This document shows, piece after piece, positions 27,671-37,454 of a stretch of 64,000 nt of DNA (within the stretch, counting starts at the first letter, position 1; the number at the start of each line of letters is the position of its first letter). The DNA is from Clostridium folliculivorans (lineage in GTDB: Bacteria; Bacillota; Clostridia; Clostridiales; Clostridiaceae). The stretch is from contig NZ_BQXY01000011.1 in assembly GCF_024341905.1 (NCBI RefSeq), positions 1-64,000 of the forward strand. Direction: 5' to 3'. A program made the translations under genes and the position numbers. The notes under the pieces were generated by a model. That model was not told the DNA's origin. It was given only the letters and a program-made list of their open reading frames with translations, and made no database searches.

Positions 27671-28882
27671 ATGAAATTTATACATACAGGAGATTGGCAT
27701 ATCGGCAAAATAGTAAATGAAATAAGCATGATAGAAGATCAAGAATTTGTTTTGGAGCAGCTTGTAAAGATAATAGAAGAAGAAAAACCAGATGCATTAG
27801 TTATTGCTGGAGACATATATGATAGATCAGTACCTTCTGTGGAAGCTGTATCTTTGTTAGATAAGGTGTTTTCTAGGATATTATTAGAACTTAACACTCC
27901 TATAATAGCTATAGCAGGCAATCATGACAGTGCAGAAAGAGTATCTTTTGCATCAGGAATTTTGACTAAAAATAAACTTTATATACAAGGTAATTTCAAT
28001 GATGGAATAAAGAAGGTGGAGCTTGAAGATAGTCATGGCAAAGTTAATTTCTTCTTGATACCTTATGCAGAACCAGTAGTTATAAGAGAATTGTACAAAG
28101 ATACAACTGTTAGAACTCATGAAGATGCCATGAAAAAGCTAATAGAAGAAATAAGAAAGCAAGTTAGTGGAAGAGAAAGAAATGTTATTGTTGCACATGG
28201 GTATGTTTCGTTCATGAGTGATATAGAAGAAGTGGCTGTGGATGATTTAGGAGAAGAAAAGAAGAAAAGAGCAGGACTTGAGGTTTCTGATTCAGAGAGA
28301 CCACTGAATATAGGAGGAACAGATCTTATAGGTGGAGAGGTATTTGATGGCTTTACCTACACTGCTTTAGGGCATCTTCATGGACCACAAAAAGTAGGTT
28401 CAGACAGGATAAGGTATTCTGGGTCTTTGCTTAAATATTCATTTTCAGAAGCTCGCCAAAGAAAAGGTGTAACCTCAGTAGAGATAAATAACGATGGTGA
28501 AGTTAAGGTTGATATAAAGGACTTTAAACCTAGAAGAGATATGAGAACCATAAAAGGACCATTGAATGAGTTAATAAATCCAGAGGTTTATAAAGATACA
28601 AATACAGAGGATTATATATTTGCCGTGCTTACAGATGAGGGAGAGCTTGTGGATCCTATATCTAAGCTTAGAGCAGTGTACCCAAATATAATGGGACTTA
28701 GTAGAGAAAATTCAGCTCAAAGAGAAGGAAGCAAGACTTCTGCATCTTTAGGATATAAAACTAAGGGCAAGGATGAACTTTTTAAGGAATTCTATAAAGC
28801 TATTGCAGGCAAAGAAGTAGACGAAGATAAGTTTGACATAATGGCTGACATCATAAGGGATGTTGAAAGGGAGGTGAAGTAG
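27671..28882 (+). CDS. sbcD: Exonuclease SbcD (Mre11 homologue)
   Basis: 403 residues from ATG 27671, which has GAGGTG 6 bases upstream; the frame is open from 27638 but without an RBS. Phosphoesterase motifs in order: HTGDWHIGK (about 4-12), AGDIYDR, AGNHDSAER, VAHGYV and LGHLHGPQ. The protein is the metal-dependent nuclease of the SbcCD complex that opens hairpins and trims protein-blocked DNA ends. The gene ends one base before sbcC starts. Confidence 0.95.
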   Translation: MKFIHTGDWHIGKIVNEISMIEDQEFVLEQLVKIIEEEKPDALVIAGDIYDRSVPSVEAVSLLDKVFSRILLELNTPIIAIAGNHDSAERVSFASGILTKNKLYIQGNFNDGIKKVELEDSHGKVNFFLIPYAEPVVIRELYKDTTVRTHEDAMKKLIEEIRKQVSGRERNVIVAHGYVSFMSDIEEVAVDDLGEEKKKRAGLEVSDSERPLNIGGTDLIGGEVFDGFTYTALGHLHGPQKVGSDRIRYSGSLLKYSFSEARQRKGVTSVEINNDGEVKVDIKDFKPRRDMRTIKGPLNELINPEVYKDTNTEDYIFAVLTDEGELVDPISKLRAVYPNIMGLSRENSAQREGSKTSASLGYKTKGKDELFKEFYKAIAGKEVDEDKFDIMADIIRDVEREVK

Positions 28883-28883
28883 T

Positions 28884-31800
28884 ATGAGACCTATCAAATT
28901 GACAATATGTGCCTTTGGTCCTTATGCAGATGAGCAAACTATAGATTTTGAAGCATTAAAGGATAAAAATATATTCTTGATAACTGGTCCAACTGGAGCT
29001 GGAAAAACAACTATATTTGATGCTATAAGTTTTGCTCTTTACGGTGAGGCTTCTGGAAGCAGCAGAGATAAAGACAGCCTTAGAAGTGACTTTGCATTAG
29101 ATGACAATGTAACTTTTGTAGAACTAGAGTTTGAACTTAGAGGAAAGATTTATAGAATAAAAAGATATCCTCAACAGCTTAAGAGAAAGGCTAGAGGAGA
29201 AGGATATACATTAAAAGGTGCTGAAGCAGAATTCATTTTGCCTAACGGAAATGTAATCACAAAGGTAAATAATGTAGATGAAAAGATAAGTGAAGTGCTT
29301 GGAATAAGTAAGCAACAATTTAAGCAGATTGTTATGCTTCCCCAAGGAGAGTTTAGAAAACTTCTAGAGGCTGAAAGTGTTGAGAGAGAAGCTATATTTA
29401 GAAAGATATTTGGTACAGAAGCTTTCCTAGAGATTCAAAATAGGTTGGACATTCAAAGAAAGAAGCTTTACGGAGAAATAATGAATGTAAGTAATGAAAG
29501 AAAGACTTACATAAAAAATATAGACTGTGGTGATGATGAAAAGCTTGTTATTTTAATAAATGCTGAAGATCTAAATATTATAGAGATACTATCTGAAAGT
29601 AAGTTAAATATAGAGCAGGATGAAAGTAAAGTATCTAAAATCCGAGTGACCTTAGAAGAAGCAATAAAAGAACAAGATAAGCTGCAGAAAGAGATATTTC
29701 AAGGACAAGAGATAAACAAAAAACTTGATAATAATAAAACACTTAAAGAAACCCTTAATATTGAATTAGAAAAAAAGGATATATATATAAGTAAGGAATC
29801 GTCACTTGTGTCAGCTAGAAGTGCATCTGAAGTTAGACAGGTAGAACAAGTACTTGAAGATAAAATATCAGATAAAAGATCAAAAGACAATGTGATAAAG
29901 CAAAATATAGTGAACCTAGAGAACATTACTAAGGTAATGGAAGAAGCAAAGTTAAAACTTGAAAATGTGGCTAAAAGAGAAGAAGAAAAAAATAAACTAT
30001 TAAGTGATATATCAATTCTTAAGAGCTATGAAATAAAGGTTAAAGATTACGAAGGTAAAAAGAAAAACTTAATTGAACTTAATAATTCTATTAAACTTAA
30101 AGATAAACTAAGAACTGATCTAAAACAAAAATTAATTGTTTTGAAGAAAACTATAGAAGAGAAAAACTTTTTAGTTAGACAACTTCAAAAAGAGCAAACA
30201 GAGTTATCTTCCAGAGAAATTGATTTAGCAAATAAGAAGATCCAGATTGATGAGCTTAGAAATTTATATAAATATTATCAGGAATATAGTAAAGCATTTT
30301 TAGCGTATGATACTGAAAAAAAGGAGTATGCAGGTATAGAGTTAAAGTTTAAAAAAGAAAAACAGGAATATGAACATTTAGATGAGCTGTTTAAGAAAGG
30401 TCAAGCAGGTCTTTTATCTAAGGAACTTGTGCAAGGAATGCCTTGCCCTGTTTGTGGTTCAACAGAACATCCGAGTCCGGCAACAATAGTTAAAGAAGTT
30501 CCCACAGAAAGTGAACTTAAAATATTAAAGGAAAGCTTTGATAAGATAAATCAAGAATATCAAAATAAGCTACAAAAGTTATCAGCCTTAAATGCTTCAT
30601 TAATTGAACTAGAGAAGAGATATAAGGAACAAGAAGAAAAGCTTCAGGGAGTTCTATTAGAAGATTTCTTAGGACTAAATATAAATAATAAACTTAAGAA
30701 TATAGCTGAAGCAGGAAAAACTCTAGCAGTTGAATATGACGTTCTAAATAAGCAAGTAGAAAAATTGAAAAATAATCTAGTGCTAAAAGAAAAAATTGAT
30801 ATAGAAATTGATAAATTAAACAAAGAATATGAGTCAGAAGCGAGTAGTCAAGAGAAACTTGATAATGAGTATACAGAGTTATTTGGTAAGATAAAAGCCG
30901 AACAAGAACTGCTAAATAGCATTGAAAATGAAATACCTGAAAGCATTAGATCTTTAAGTGCTCTTCAGAATAGAATAATTAGTAATGAAAAATTAATAGA
31001 AGACATTGTAAATTCTTTAAATAAAGCTCAACAGGATTTTAATAAAGCAACTACCAATAAGGCGTCAGCAGAAGCAGAGTTAAAAACTCAAAAGGATAAT
31101 GTTAAAGAAATAGAAAATCAGATAATAGTAATACAAGAAAAGTTAAATGTTAAGATAATTGAATGTGGATTTAAGGATTTTGATCACTATAAAGCCGCTT
31201 TCTTAACTATGGAAGATATGAAAACTCTAGAGAAGCAGCTTAAAGAGTATAATGAGAATCTTAAGTCATTACAAGATAGATATGATGCTTCAGTAAAAGA
31301 TATTGAAAATCTAAATTATATTAAGCTAGATGATCTCAATAACGAAATAATAGTTTTAAAAGATAGAGAAAAGGTGATTAGAGAAAATGAGAAAAAGATA
31401 TCTTTTAGAATTAATACTAATATTAAAGCATTAAGTAAAATAGAAGAGCTTACTAATTTAATTAGTGATCAAGAAGAAAAGTATTCTAAGGTAGCGGAAC
31501 TTGCTAGAGTAGTAAATGGAGATAATGCAGAGAGAGTAACTTTCGAAAGATATGTACTGGCTGCATATTTTGATGAAATAATAGAAGCAGCTAACTCAAG
31601 GCTATATAAAATGGCTGGTGGAAGATTTATATTAAGAAGAAAAGAAGAAAAAGGAAAGGGAAGAAAGCAAGAAGGTCTAGAACTTGAGGTATTTGACAAT
31701 TACACTGGTAAGGCTAGACATGTTAAGACACTATCTGGAGGAGAAGGTTTTAAAGCTTCTTTATGCTTAGCTTTAGGGCTTGCAGATGTAATTCAGGCCT

Positions 31801-32024
31801 ATGCTGGGGGAATAAATCTAGATACCATGTTTGTAGATGAAGGATTTGGTACTTTAGATCCAGAATCTTTAGATAATGCTATACAGTGTCTAATTGATTT
31901 ACAGCAAGGGGGAAGACTTGTTGGTATAATCTCACATGTTCCTGAATTAAAGGAAAGAATAGATTCTAGATTAGAAATTACTCCTGCTAGAGAAGGAAGT
32001 AAAGCAAAGTTTAATTTCATATAA
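28884..32024 (+). CDS. sbcC: Exonuclease SbcC (Rad50-like SMC ATPase)
   Basis: 1046 residues. The N-terminal Walker A is TGPTGAGKTTIFDA (about 34-47). Long coiled-coil arms (about 180-860) are interrupted near residue 520 by the zinc hook GMPCPVCGS. The C-terminal head has signature LSGGEGFKASL, Walker B MFVDEGFGTLD, and a switch histidine in IISHVPEL. It drives ATP-dependent DNA processing with SbcD. A terminator follows at once. Confidence 0.96.
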   Translation: MRPIKLTICAFGPYADEQTIDFEALKDKNIFLITGPTGAGKTTIFDAISFALYGEASGSSRDKDSLRSDFALDDNVTFVELEFELRGKIYRIKRYPQQLKRKARGEGYTLKGAEAEFILPNGNVITKVNNVDEKISEVLGISKQQFKQIVMLPQGEFRKLLEAESVEREAIFRKIFGTEAFLEIQNRLDIQRKKLYGEIMNVSNERKTYIKNIDCGDDEKLVILINAEDLNIIEILSESKLNIEQDESKVSKIRVTLEEAIKEQDKLQKEIFQGQEINKKLDNNKTLKETLNIELEKKDIYISKESSLVSARSASEVRQVEQVLEDKISDKRSKDNVIKQNIVNLENITKVMEEAKLKLENVAKREEEKNKLLSDISILKSYEIKVKDYEGKKKNLIELNNSIKLKDKLRTDLKQKLIVLKKTIEEKNFLVRQLQKEQTELSSREIDLANKKIQIDELRNLYKYYQEYSKAFLAYDTEKKEYAGIELKFKKEKQEYEHLDELFKKGQAGLLSKELVQGMPCPVCGSTEHPSPATIVKEVPTESELKILKESFDKINQEYQNKLQKLSALNASLIELEKRYKEQEEKLQGVLLEDFLGLNINNKLKNIAEAGKTLAVEYDVLNKQVEKLKNNLVLKEKIDIEIDKLNKEYESEASSQEKLDNEYTELFGKIKAEQELLNSIENEIPESIRSLSALQNRIISNEKLIEDIVNSLNKAQQDFNKATTNKASAEAELKTQKDNVKEIENQIIVIQEKLNVKIIECGFKDFDHYKAAFLTMEDMKTLEKQLKEYNENLKSLQDRYDASVKDIENLNYIKLDDLNNEIIVLKDREKVIRENEKKISFRINTNIKALSKIEELTNLISDQEEKYSKVAELARVVNGDNAERVTFERYVLAAYFDEIIEAANSRLYKMAGGRFILRRKEEKGKGRKQEGLELEVFDNYTGKARHVKTLSGGEGFKASLCLALGLADVIQAYAGGINLDTMFVDEGFGTLDPESLDNAIQCLIDLQQGGRLVGIISHVPELKERIDSRLEITPAREGSKAKFNFI

Positions 32025-32031
32025 GATATAA

Positions 32032-32080
32032 AAAAGACTAGCTAAAAGTAAGTATGTACTTACAGGTAGCTAGTCTTTTA
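32032..32080 (+). terminator. Terminator of sbcDC
   Basis: AAAAGACTAGCT pairs with AGCTAGTCTTTT, with an inner GTAAGTA/TACTTAC stem. Confidence 0.85.
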
Positions 32081-32117
32081 TGTGTTTTTTTTATTATAAG
32101 TGTCGTTAAAGCACCAA

Positions 32118-32160
32118 GTTGAAATTAAGTAATTAGATATCCTACACTTTAATGAGCTTA
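32118..32160. repeat. Palindromic repeat element, partial copy C
   Basis: GTTGAAATTAAG followed 26 bases later by CTTTAATGAGCTTA. The same two blocks with 26-27 base spacing occur in copies A (26766) and B (42245, reverse strand). Only the left half is present. Confidence 0.55.
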
Positions 32161-32213
32161 AATTTAACCATATTTTTAAATAGGACCTAAAATTATATGG
32201 ATAAATTTAAATT

Positions 32214-33089
32214 TTAAGGTTCTCTATGATCTCCTAAGAAGAATAGAGCAATTGTTCCAACTCCAGTATGACTGCCTATTACAGTTCCGATATAGTTAAT
32301 TACAATTTCTTTGACCCTATATTTTTCTCTTATCATTTCAGCTAAGTTTTCAGCACCTTCTAGATAATCACTGTGCGATATAAATATAGTTTGCTCTTCA
32401 GCATTCACGATGTGCTGCTCAAATTTTTCGAAAAGCATTTTAATAGCTCTTTTACTTCCTTTAGCTTTTGAAAAGTTTTTAAGCTCACCATTATCATTTA
32501 CATAAAGAACAGGTTTTATATTTAAGAGGCTTCCAATAGCTGCTGCAGTGGGAGAGATTCTACCGCCTCTTTTTAAGTGGTTAAGGTCATCAACGGTAAA
32601 TAAATGGCATAACTTTAATTTGTTTTCTTCAAGCCAGTTAACTACTTCTTCTTTTGATTTTCCTTGTTCTTTAAGTTTTGCTGCATAATATACTAGAAGT
32701 CCATGTCCCATAGAAGCAGCTTTAGTATCAACTACAGATATATCTGCATCAGGATATTTTTCGAGTATTTCATTTCTAGCTATTAATCCACTGTTAAAAG
32801 TACCACTTAGAGCTGATGAGAAACCAACGTATAATACAGGTATATCATCTTTAACGAATTTTTCAAATTCCTCATAAAATCTATAACTATTTACTTGGCT
32901 AGTGGTAGGCATTAAACCGTTTCTTATATTATCATAGAACTCTTTATATGTAAGAGTCTTTCCGAAGTCCTCAACAAATTCCTGTCCGTTTAAGTTGCAG
33001 ACTAGACCTATGTAATTAAGATTGAATTTATTTATAATTTCTGCAGATAAATCGCATCCAGAGTCAGTGAGTATAACAAAATCTTTCAT
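32214..33089 (-). CDS. DegV family fatty-acid-binding protein
   Basis: 291 residues. It begins FVILTDSGCDLSAE, the DegV start motif. Further conserved blocks are VGFSSALSGTFNSGL, DTKAASMGHGLL, HLKRGGRISP and the C-terminal GSHTGVGTIALFF. DegV proteins bind a fatty acid; FakB members present it to FakA kinase for phospholipid synthesis. No fakA is in the window, so a FakB role is possible but not shown. Confidence 0.85.
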   Translation of the reverse strand: MKDFVILTDSGCDLSAEIINKFNLNYIGLVCNLNGQEFVEDFGKTLTYKEFYDNIRNGLMPTTSQVNSYRFYEEFEKFVKDDIPVLYVGFSSALSGTFNSGLIARNEILEKYPDADISVVDTKAASMGHGLLVYYAAKLKEQGKSKEEVVNWLEENKLKLCHLFTVDDLNHLKRGGRISPTAAAIGSLLNIKPVLYVNDNGELKNFSKAKGSKRAIKMLFEKFEQHIVNAEEQTIFISHSDYLEGAENLAEMIREKYRVKEIVINYIGTVIGSHTGVGTIALFFLGDHREP

Positions 33090-33247
33090 ATTAAAACCGC
33101 TCCTTTATCAAGGATGAATCTCATAAAACCTTATATCTAGAAGTATAAAAGTAATTTAAAAATAAAATATATAAATAAATATAATAATATAAGGTAAAGA
33201 TTTCATCCATATTTAATATTAATTTTAGTGTAAAAAATAAATCATTA

Positions 33248-33283
33248 CAATGATTATTGGAAAAATATAACTAATAATCATTG
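33248..33283. promoter_or_regulatory. Inverted repeat, possible metal-regulator site or hairpin
   Basis: CAATGATTATT and AATAATCATTG form a perfect 11-bp inverted repeat separated by 14 bases. The ATGATTAT half sites are reminiscent of Fur-family half sites, but the spacing is not canonical. It lies about 160 bases upstream of degV and 370 bases upstream of the Nramp gene. Confidence 0.35.
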
Positions 33284-33621
33284 ATAAGAGATATAAATTA
33301 TATTTAGTTCATATCCATTATACACAAAAATTAATTGCTTTTCTAAGCGTGAGTAGATTTTTACTCTAATAATTTACTTATTAATAGTATGGTTACAATT
33401 TGCACATTATATTGAGTTTATTCATGATTATATCAAAAAAATATTTTATTGGAGTAATTGATATAATGAAGCAAGTTTTTAAATTCATACAGTCATATTT
33501 TAGAATGTGATATCATTAATATATATCATTGCATATAAATAACAGTAACACTTAAAATTTACAAATTTTAATAGATTATAGACTAACACGATAAAATATG
33601 ATATTGTTTTATTAGATAATA

Positions 33622-33643
33622 ACTATTATTATATGATAATAGT
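33622..33643. promoter_or_regulatory. Inverted repeat just upstream of the Nramp RBS
   Basis: ACTATTAT and ATAATAGT, perfect 8-bp arms with 6 bases between, ending one base before the RBS GAGGAGG of the Nramp transporter. The position would suit an operator for a metal-responsive repressor such as MntR, or a hairpin hiding the RBS. It does not match the known MntR box. Confidence 0.4.
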
Positions 33644-33656
33644 GAGGAGGAATTAG

Positions 33657-34916
33657 ATGAAGATTTTAGATTTTTTTAAAAAAGAAGATCATAAGCCTAA
33701 ACATATGGCACTAGACTTTTTAAAATATATTGGACCAGGAATGCTAGTAACAGTAGGATTCATAGACCCAGGAAATTGGGCTTCAAATATAGCAGCAGGT
33801 TCTTCTTATGGATACAAACTTTTATGGATGGTTACATTATCTACTATTATGTTAATAGTACTTCAACATAATGCAGCTCATTTAGGTATTGTTACAGGAT
33901 TATGTATATCAGAAGCTATAAATAAGCATATAAAGCCAGCGTTAGCAAGAATGATAACTGGTACAGCAGTACTTGCAGCAGTAGGAACAGCTATGGCAGA
34001 AATACTTGGTGCATCTATAGCTTTAAATATGTTATTCCATATACCACTGAAGATTGGAGCTGTTCTATCAAGTTTAGTGATATTGTGGATGTTATTCTCT
34101 AATTCATATAAGAAGATTGAGAAAATTATAATTGGATTTGTTTCCATAATAGGACTTGCGTTTATAATCGAGGTATGTCTAGTAGATGTTAGCTGGGGAC
34201 AAGCGATAAAGGGATGGGTTACACCATCATTTCCAACAGGATCTCTTCCTATAATAATGAGTGTTCTTGGAGCAGTAGTAATGCCACATAATCTATTCCT
34301 ACATTCAGAAATAATACAAAGTAGGCAGTGGAATCTTAAAGATAAATCTATAATGGAAAAACAGTTAAAGTACGAATTTATGGATACACTATTTTCAATG
34401 ATAGTTGGATGGGCTATAAATAGTGCAATGATACTTGTTGCAGTATCATTCTTTGTGAATAATATTCAAGTTACTGAATTAGAACAGGCGCAATTAATGC
34501 TAAAACCACTACTAGGAAATGCTGCAGCTATTATATTTGCAATAGCATTACTTTTTGCAGGTATATCATCAAGTGTAACTGCAGGAATGGCAGGAGGTTC
34601 TATATTTGCAGGATTATTTGATGAACCATATAATATCAATGATAAGCATACAAAAGTAGGGGTGTTAGTAACTATAATTCCAGCACTTATAATAATATTT
34701 TTTGTATCAAATCCATTTAAAGGATTGGTGTATTCACAGATGCTATTGAGCGTGCAACTTCCAATAACAATATTTACTCAGATATATCTAACATCTTCAA
34801 AAAAGGTTATGGGAGAATATAAGAATACTAGATGGGAAAATGTAGTTCTATGGGTCATAGGTGCAATAGTTGCATTATTAAATGTAGCACTTTTAATAGA
34901 TACTATAGTTCATTAA
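33657..34916 (+). CDS. Nramp family divalent metal transporter
   Basis: 419 residues with about 11 membrane segments. The metal-binding motif of helix 1 is FIDPGNWASNIAAGS (DPGN, about 39-42) and that of helix 6 is VVMPHNLFLHSE (MPH, about 205). Both are typical of proton-coupled Mn/Fe Nramp transporters. The methionine is kept, which favours transition metals over magnesium. The RBS GAGGAGG is strong, and an inverted repeat overlaps its upstream edge. Confidence 0.88.
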   Translation: MKILDFFKKEDHKPKHMALDFLKYIGPGMLVTVGFIDPGNWASNIAAGSSYGYKLLWMVTLSTIMLIVLQHNAAHLGIVTGLCISEAINKHIKPALARMITGTAVLAAVGTAMAEILGASIALNMLFHIPLKIGAVLSSLVILWMLFSNSYKKIEKIIIGFVSIIGLAFIIEVCLVDVSWGQAIKGWVTPSFPTGSLPIIMSVLGAVVMPHNLFLHSEIIQSRQWNLKDKSIMEKQLKYEFMDTLFSMIVGWAINSAMILVAVSFFVNNIQVTELEQAQLMLKPLLGNAAAIIFAIALLFAGISSSVTAGMAGGSIFAGLFDEPYNINDKHTKVGVLVTIIPALIIIFFVSNPFKGLVYSQMLLSVQLPITIFTQIYLTSSKKVMGEYKNTRWENVVLWVIGAIVALLNVALLIDTIVH

Positions 34917-35717
34917 AGTTATGTTGGATTTAGTTTGCTCTTAAATATACTGTTTTAGTTTCGTAAAATAAATATGATTTATTAAAAAATAATATTATAT
35001 TATTTTTTATAAAAGATTGTTTGTATTGAGAAGTTTTGAATTTTCTCTGCAGGCAATCTTTTTTATGTGATTGAAAATACGTTAATAAATAATATAATCA
35101 AAGCATAAAAAGAGGCTATTATAAATTAACTTAGTGTTAATATATGTAAATATGTTTTAACTATGTCGCAACCTCTAATTAACATGTCTGATATAGAATT
35201 TTAATTGATGGTTTAAAGGGTAAGGGTATACCACAAGAATTACTTGAGAGTTCTTAGATAGATTTAGGTTCGTTATGTACAATGGACTAGAAAGATGAGG
35301 ATGACAGAAGCAAAGAGCAGCTTTAGAATAGGAAGTGTTTTATATATGCCTTCATATTGGTGGGAATGGTTAGTTTGAAATATAAACGACTAAGACTCCT
35401 TTTCGCAACCCAAAAGAGCTTAGAGCAAGTTTCAGACTACACTTACTCATCTTAAAATGCACTACTTCTAATTTAGAGAGACTATCGAACCCCTTCGCAA
35501 GATCCCTCTAGAGTTTTGAGTTTTTATGTTAAAGGTTAGAAGCAGTGTATATATATGTTCCATGAAAGTCATACTATATTATAGAGAGTTGATAGTATAA
35601 ACTATTAGTTCTCTAATTTTTTTTCTTTGTAAAAACTTCATAAAATATGCACAATAGGTTAGTATTGATTTATGTAATCCTTTGTGATAATATTATAGTG
35701 TTGTTTTAAAAGAATAT
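34917..35717. other. 800-base intergenic region, mostly unexplained
   Basis: It contains the Nramp terminator at 35011 and the tRNA-Arg upstream region. Between about 35110 and 35560 the base composition is less A/T-rich than nearby spacers and there are short hairpins (CTCCTTTTC with AAAAGAG at about 35396), but reading frames are broken by frequent stops. It may be gene debris or a structured RNA; I cannot assign it. Confidence 0.4.
35011..35064 (+). terminator. Terminator of the Nramp gene
   Basis: AAAAGATTG pairs with CAATCTTTT, with inner GAGAA/TTCTC, followed by Ts. Confidence 0.7.
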
Positions 35718-35794
35718 GCGGCGGTAGCTCAGTTGGATAGAGTAGCTGGCTACGAACCAGTTGGTCGGGGGTTCGAATCCTCTCCGCCGCACCA
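35718..35794 (+). tRNA. tRNA-Arg(ACG)
   Basis: 77 bases with encoded CCA. The acceptor GCGGCGG pairs with CCGCCGC. The anticodon loop CTACGAA gives ACG at 35752-35754. It reads CGN arginine codons after A-to-I editing. Confidence 0.95.
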
Positions 35795-35797
35795 TAT

Positions 35798-35835
35798 AAA
35801 AAGGGCTTTTCATATTTTGTGAAAGGTCCTTTTTA
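35798..35835 (+). terminator. Terminator of tRNA-Arg(ACG)
   Basis: AAAAAGGGCTTTTCA pairs with TGAAAGGTCCTTTTT, ending in Ts. Confidence 0.85.
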
Positions 35836-36009
35836 TATTATATAGTTAGAGAAGAATATATATTAACGTTGATGATATTTAAACTTATATGATAGGTTGT
35901 ATACAAATAAATATATACTTAATATAGATAGTTTTTATTGTATAAGCATCCTTAAATAAATTATAATTGAGGATAGTAGACCGCAGAATAGTTTCGAGGA
36001 GAACATATA

Positions 36010-37113
36010 ATGGAAAAAAGTAAAGTGATTACAAAAAAAAGCAGAATAGAATCTCTAGATTGGCTAAGAGGATTAGCTGCATTATCAATAATGTTTTATC
36101 ATCTTTATAGTTGGAATATTGCATCTTTAGATTCGGGTTCATGGTTAGGGAGATTAGGAATTTATGCTGTTTCTATATTTTTTATTTTATCAGGATTAAG
36201 CATGGCGATAGTATATAATAAATTTATAAAAGACGCTAAGACATCGATTACTTTCTTTGTAAGGCGTATATTTAGAATATGGCCATTATTATGGGTGGTT
36301 ACCACATATAGTGTACTTATGGATTCCAGAGGACAAATTACAATTAGTCAACTTAAAATATATATAGCCAATATAACTACTGTATTTGGATTTATTAAAC
36401 CTCAAGCTTATATAGCTACGGGAGCTTGGTCAATAGGTAATGAGATGGTATATTACGCAATAACACCTATTATAATAGTGGCATATAATAGGAAAAAGAT
36501 ACTTGGAAATTTAGTGTTCATTTTTTCTTTAGTGATTGGACTTATATATGCATTTAATATTCTTGATAGTAACGTTGATTTGGCAACACAATGGATAAAT
36601 TATATAAGTCCTTTTAATAACCTATTCTTTTACTTTGGAGGAATAGCGATTTACTATAATTTAAAAGACATAGAAGTTAATAAGCATTTTAACAACTGTA
36701 TATTGGTTATTGCTTTAATGTTATTTTGCTTTATACCCTTGGATGGAAATCAAATAATTATATCTACTTCTATTTGGAGAATTATATTTTCCTTATTATG
36801 TTTTATAATTGTCATAGGTTTTTACAAATTAAAATCAAATGTTCCAAAGTTAATAGGGGGATTTTTGGAGCTTTTTGGGGTTGCTACCTATGGGGTATAC
36901 CTTTTGCACCCAGTGATCTACAATATGGTAACCAGAATTTTTAACAGGTTAAACCTATTTACCGATGGAATTACTGGTAAAATATGTATTATAGTTAGTG
37001 TAGTCATTATAACAGCTATTTTGGCATTGATAAGTTATTATAAGTTTGAATTAAAAATAATGAGATACGGAAAGAAGTTTTCATTATCCAAGAAAGATGC
37101 TTTAAGTTTATAG
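36010..37113 (+). CDS. Acyltransferase 3 family membrane protein
   Basis: 367 residues with about ten membrane segments. It begins IESLDWLRGLAALSIMFYHLY, the acyltransferase-3 motif with the catalytic-region histidine, and has FFILSGLSMA and RRIFRIWPLLW blocks. Such proteins O-acetylate surface polysaccharides, peptidoglycan or antibiotics at the membrane. The substrate is unknown and no polysaccharide cluster is adjacent. The RBS GAGGAG lies before ATG 36010. Confidence 0.85.
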   Translation: MEKSKVITKKSRIESLDWLRGLAALSIMFYHLYSWNIASLDSGSWLGRLGIYAVSIFFILSGLSMAIVYNKFIKDAKTSITFFVRRIFRIWPLLWVVTTYSVLMDSRGQITISQLKIYIANITTVFGFIKPQAYIATGAWSIGNEMVYYAITPIIIVAYNRKKILGNLVFIFSLVIGLIYAFNILDSNVDLATQWINYISPFNNLFFYFGGIAIYYNLKDIEVNKHFNNCILVIALMLFCFIPLDGNQIIISTSIWRIIFSLLCFIIVIGFYKLKSNVPKLIGGFLELFGVATYGVYLLHPVIYNMVTRIFNRLNLFTDGITGKICIIVSVVIITAILALISYYKFELKIMRYGKKFSLSKKDALSL

Positions 37114-37191
37114 AATAAGATAAAGAATTAGTAGAGTATATAAGATTATTTGAAGTAGAAATATATATAATAATTAACTTATAATTTTATA

Positions 37192-37311
37192 TTAGTATAT
37201 TAAAAAAGCTGCATCTAAAACAATAGAAGCAGCTTTTTCAATACTTCTTGCTGATACTATAACCGTTGCTCCAGCTTCGGCTAAAACTTTAGATGTTCCT
37301 AAACAAATTCC
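37192..37311 (-). pseudogene. Remnant of a short-chain dehydrogenase/reductase
   Basis: On the minus strand a 39-codon open stretch reads GICLGTSKVLAEAGATVIVS followed by ARSIEKAASIVLDAAF. This fits the NAD(P)-binding N terminus of SDR enzymes (GIGxGxxKxLAEAGAxVIVSAR). A stop directly precedes the glycine motif and another ends the fragment. There is no start or RBS, and the C-terminal three-quarters of the enzyme are gone. The neighbouring MerR gene may be its former regulator. Confidence 0.5.
37202..37238 (+). terminator. Terminator of the acyltransferase gene
   Basis: AAAAAGCTGC pairs with GCAGCTTTTT around a 17-base loop. It overlaps the SDR remnant on the other strand. Confidence 0.75.
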
Positions 37312-37454
37312 TTAAGATGTATTTAGTATATTTTTTAGATCGAGCTCTAAGTTGGTGGTGATTTTTGTAATACTGATTTTTTATTATCTTAACCTATATA
37401 ATGTTAAGCGTCACAGCATATAATTAAAAAGCAAAACGTGAAAAGGAGTTTATT

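Larger units (their letters stand above)
33090..33656. other. Divergent intergenic region between degV and the Nramp gene
   Basis: A/T-rich and non-coding. It contains two inverted repeats listed separately (33248-33283 and 33622-33643) that may be regulatory. I see no ORF. Confidence 0.5.

Noticed and set aside
27488-27742. 84-codon minus-strand ORF overlapping the start of sbcD
   Set aside because: No RBS, overlaps the sbcD promoter and coding start, and has no recognisable domain.
36726-36944. 72-codon plus-strand ORF inside the acyltransferase gene
   Set aside because: A shadow frame of the real gene, without an RBS.
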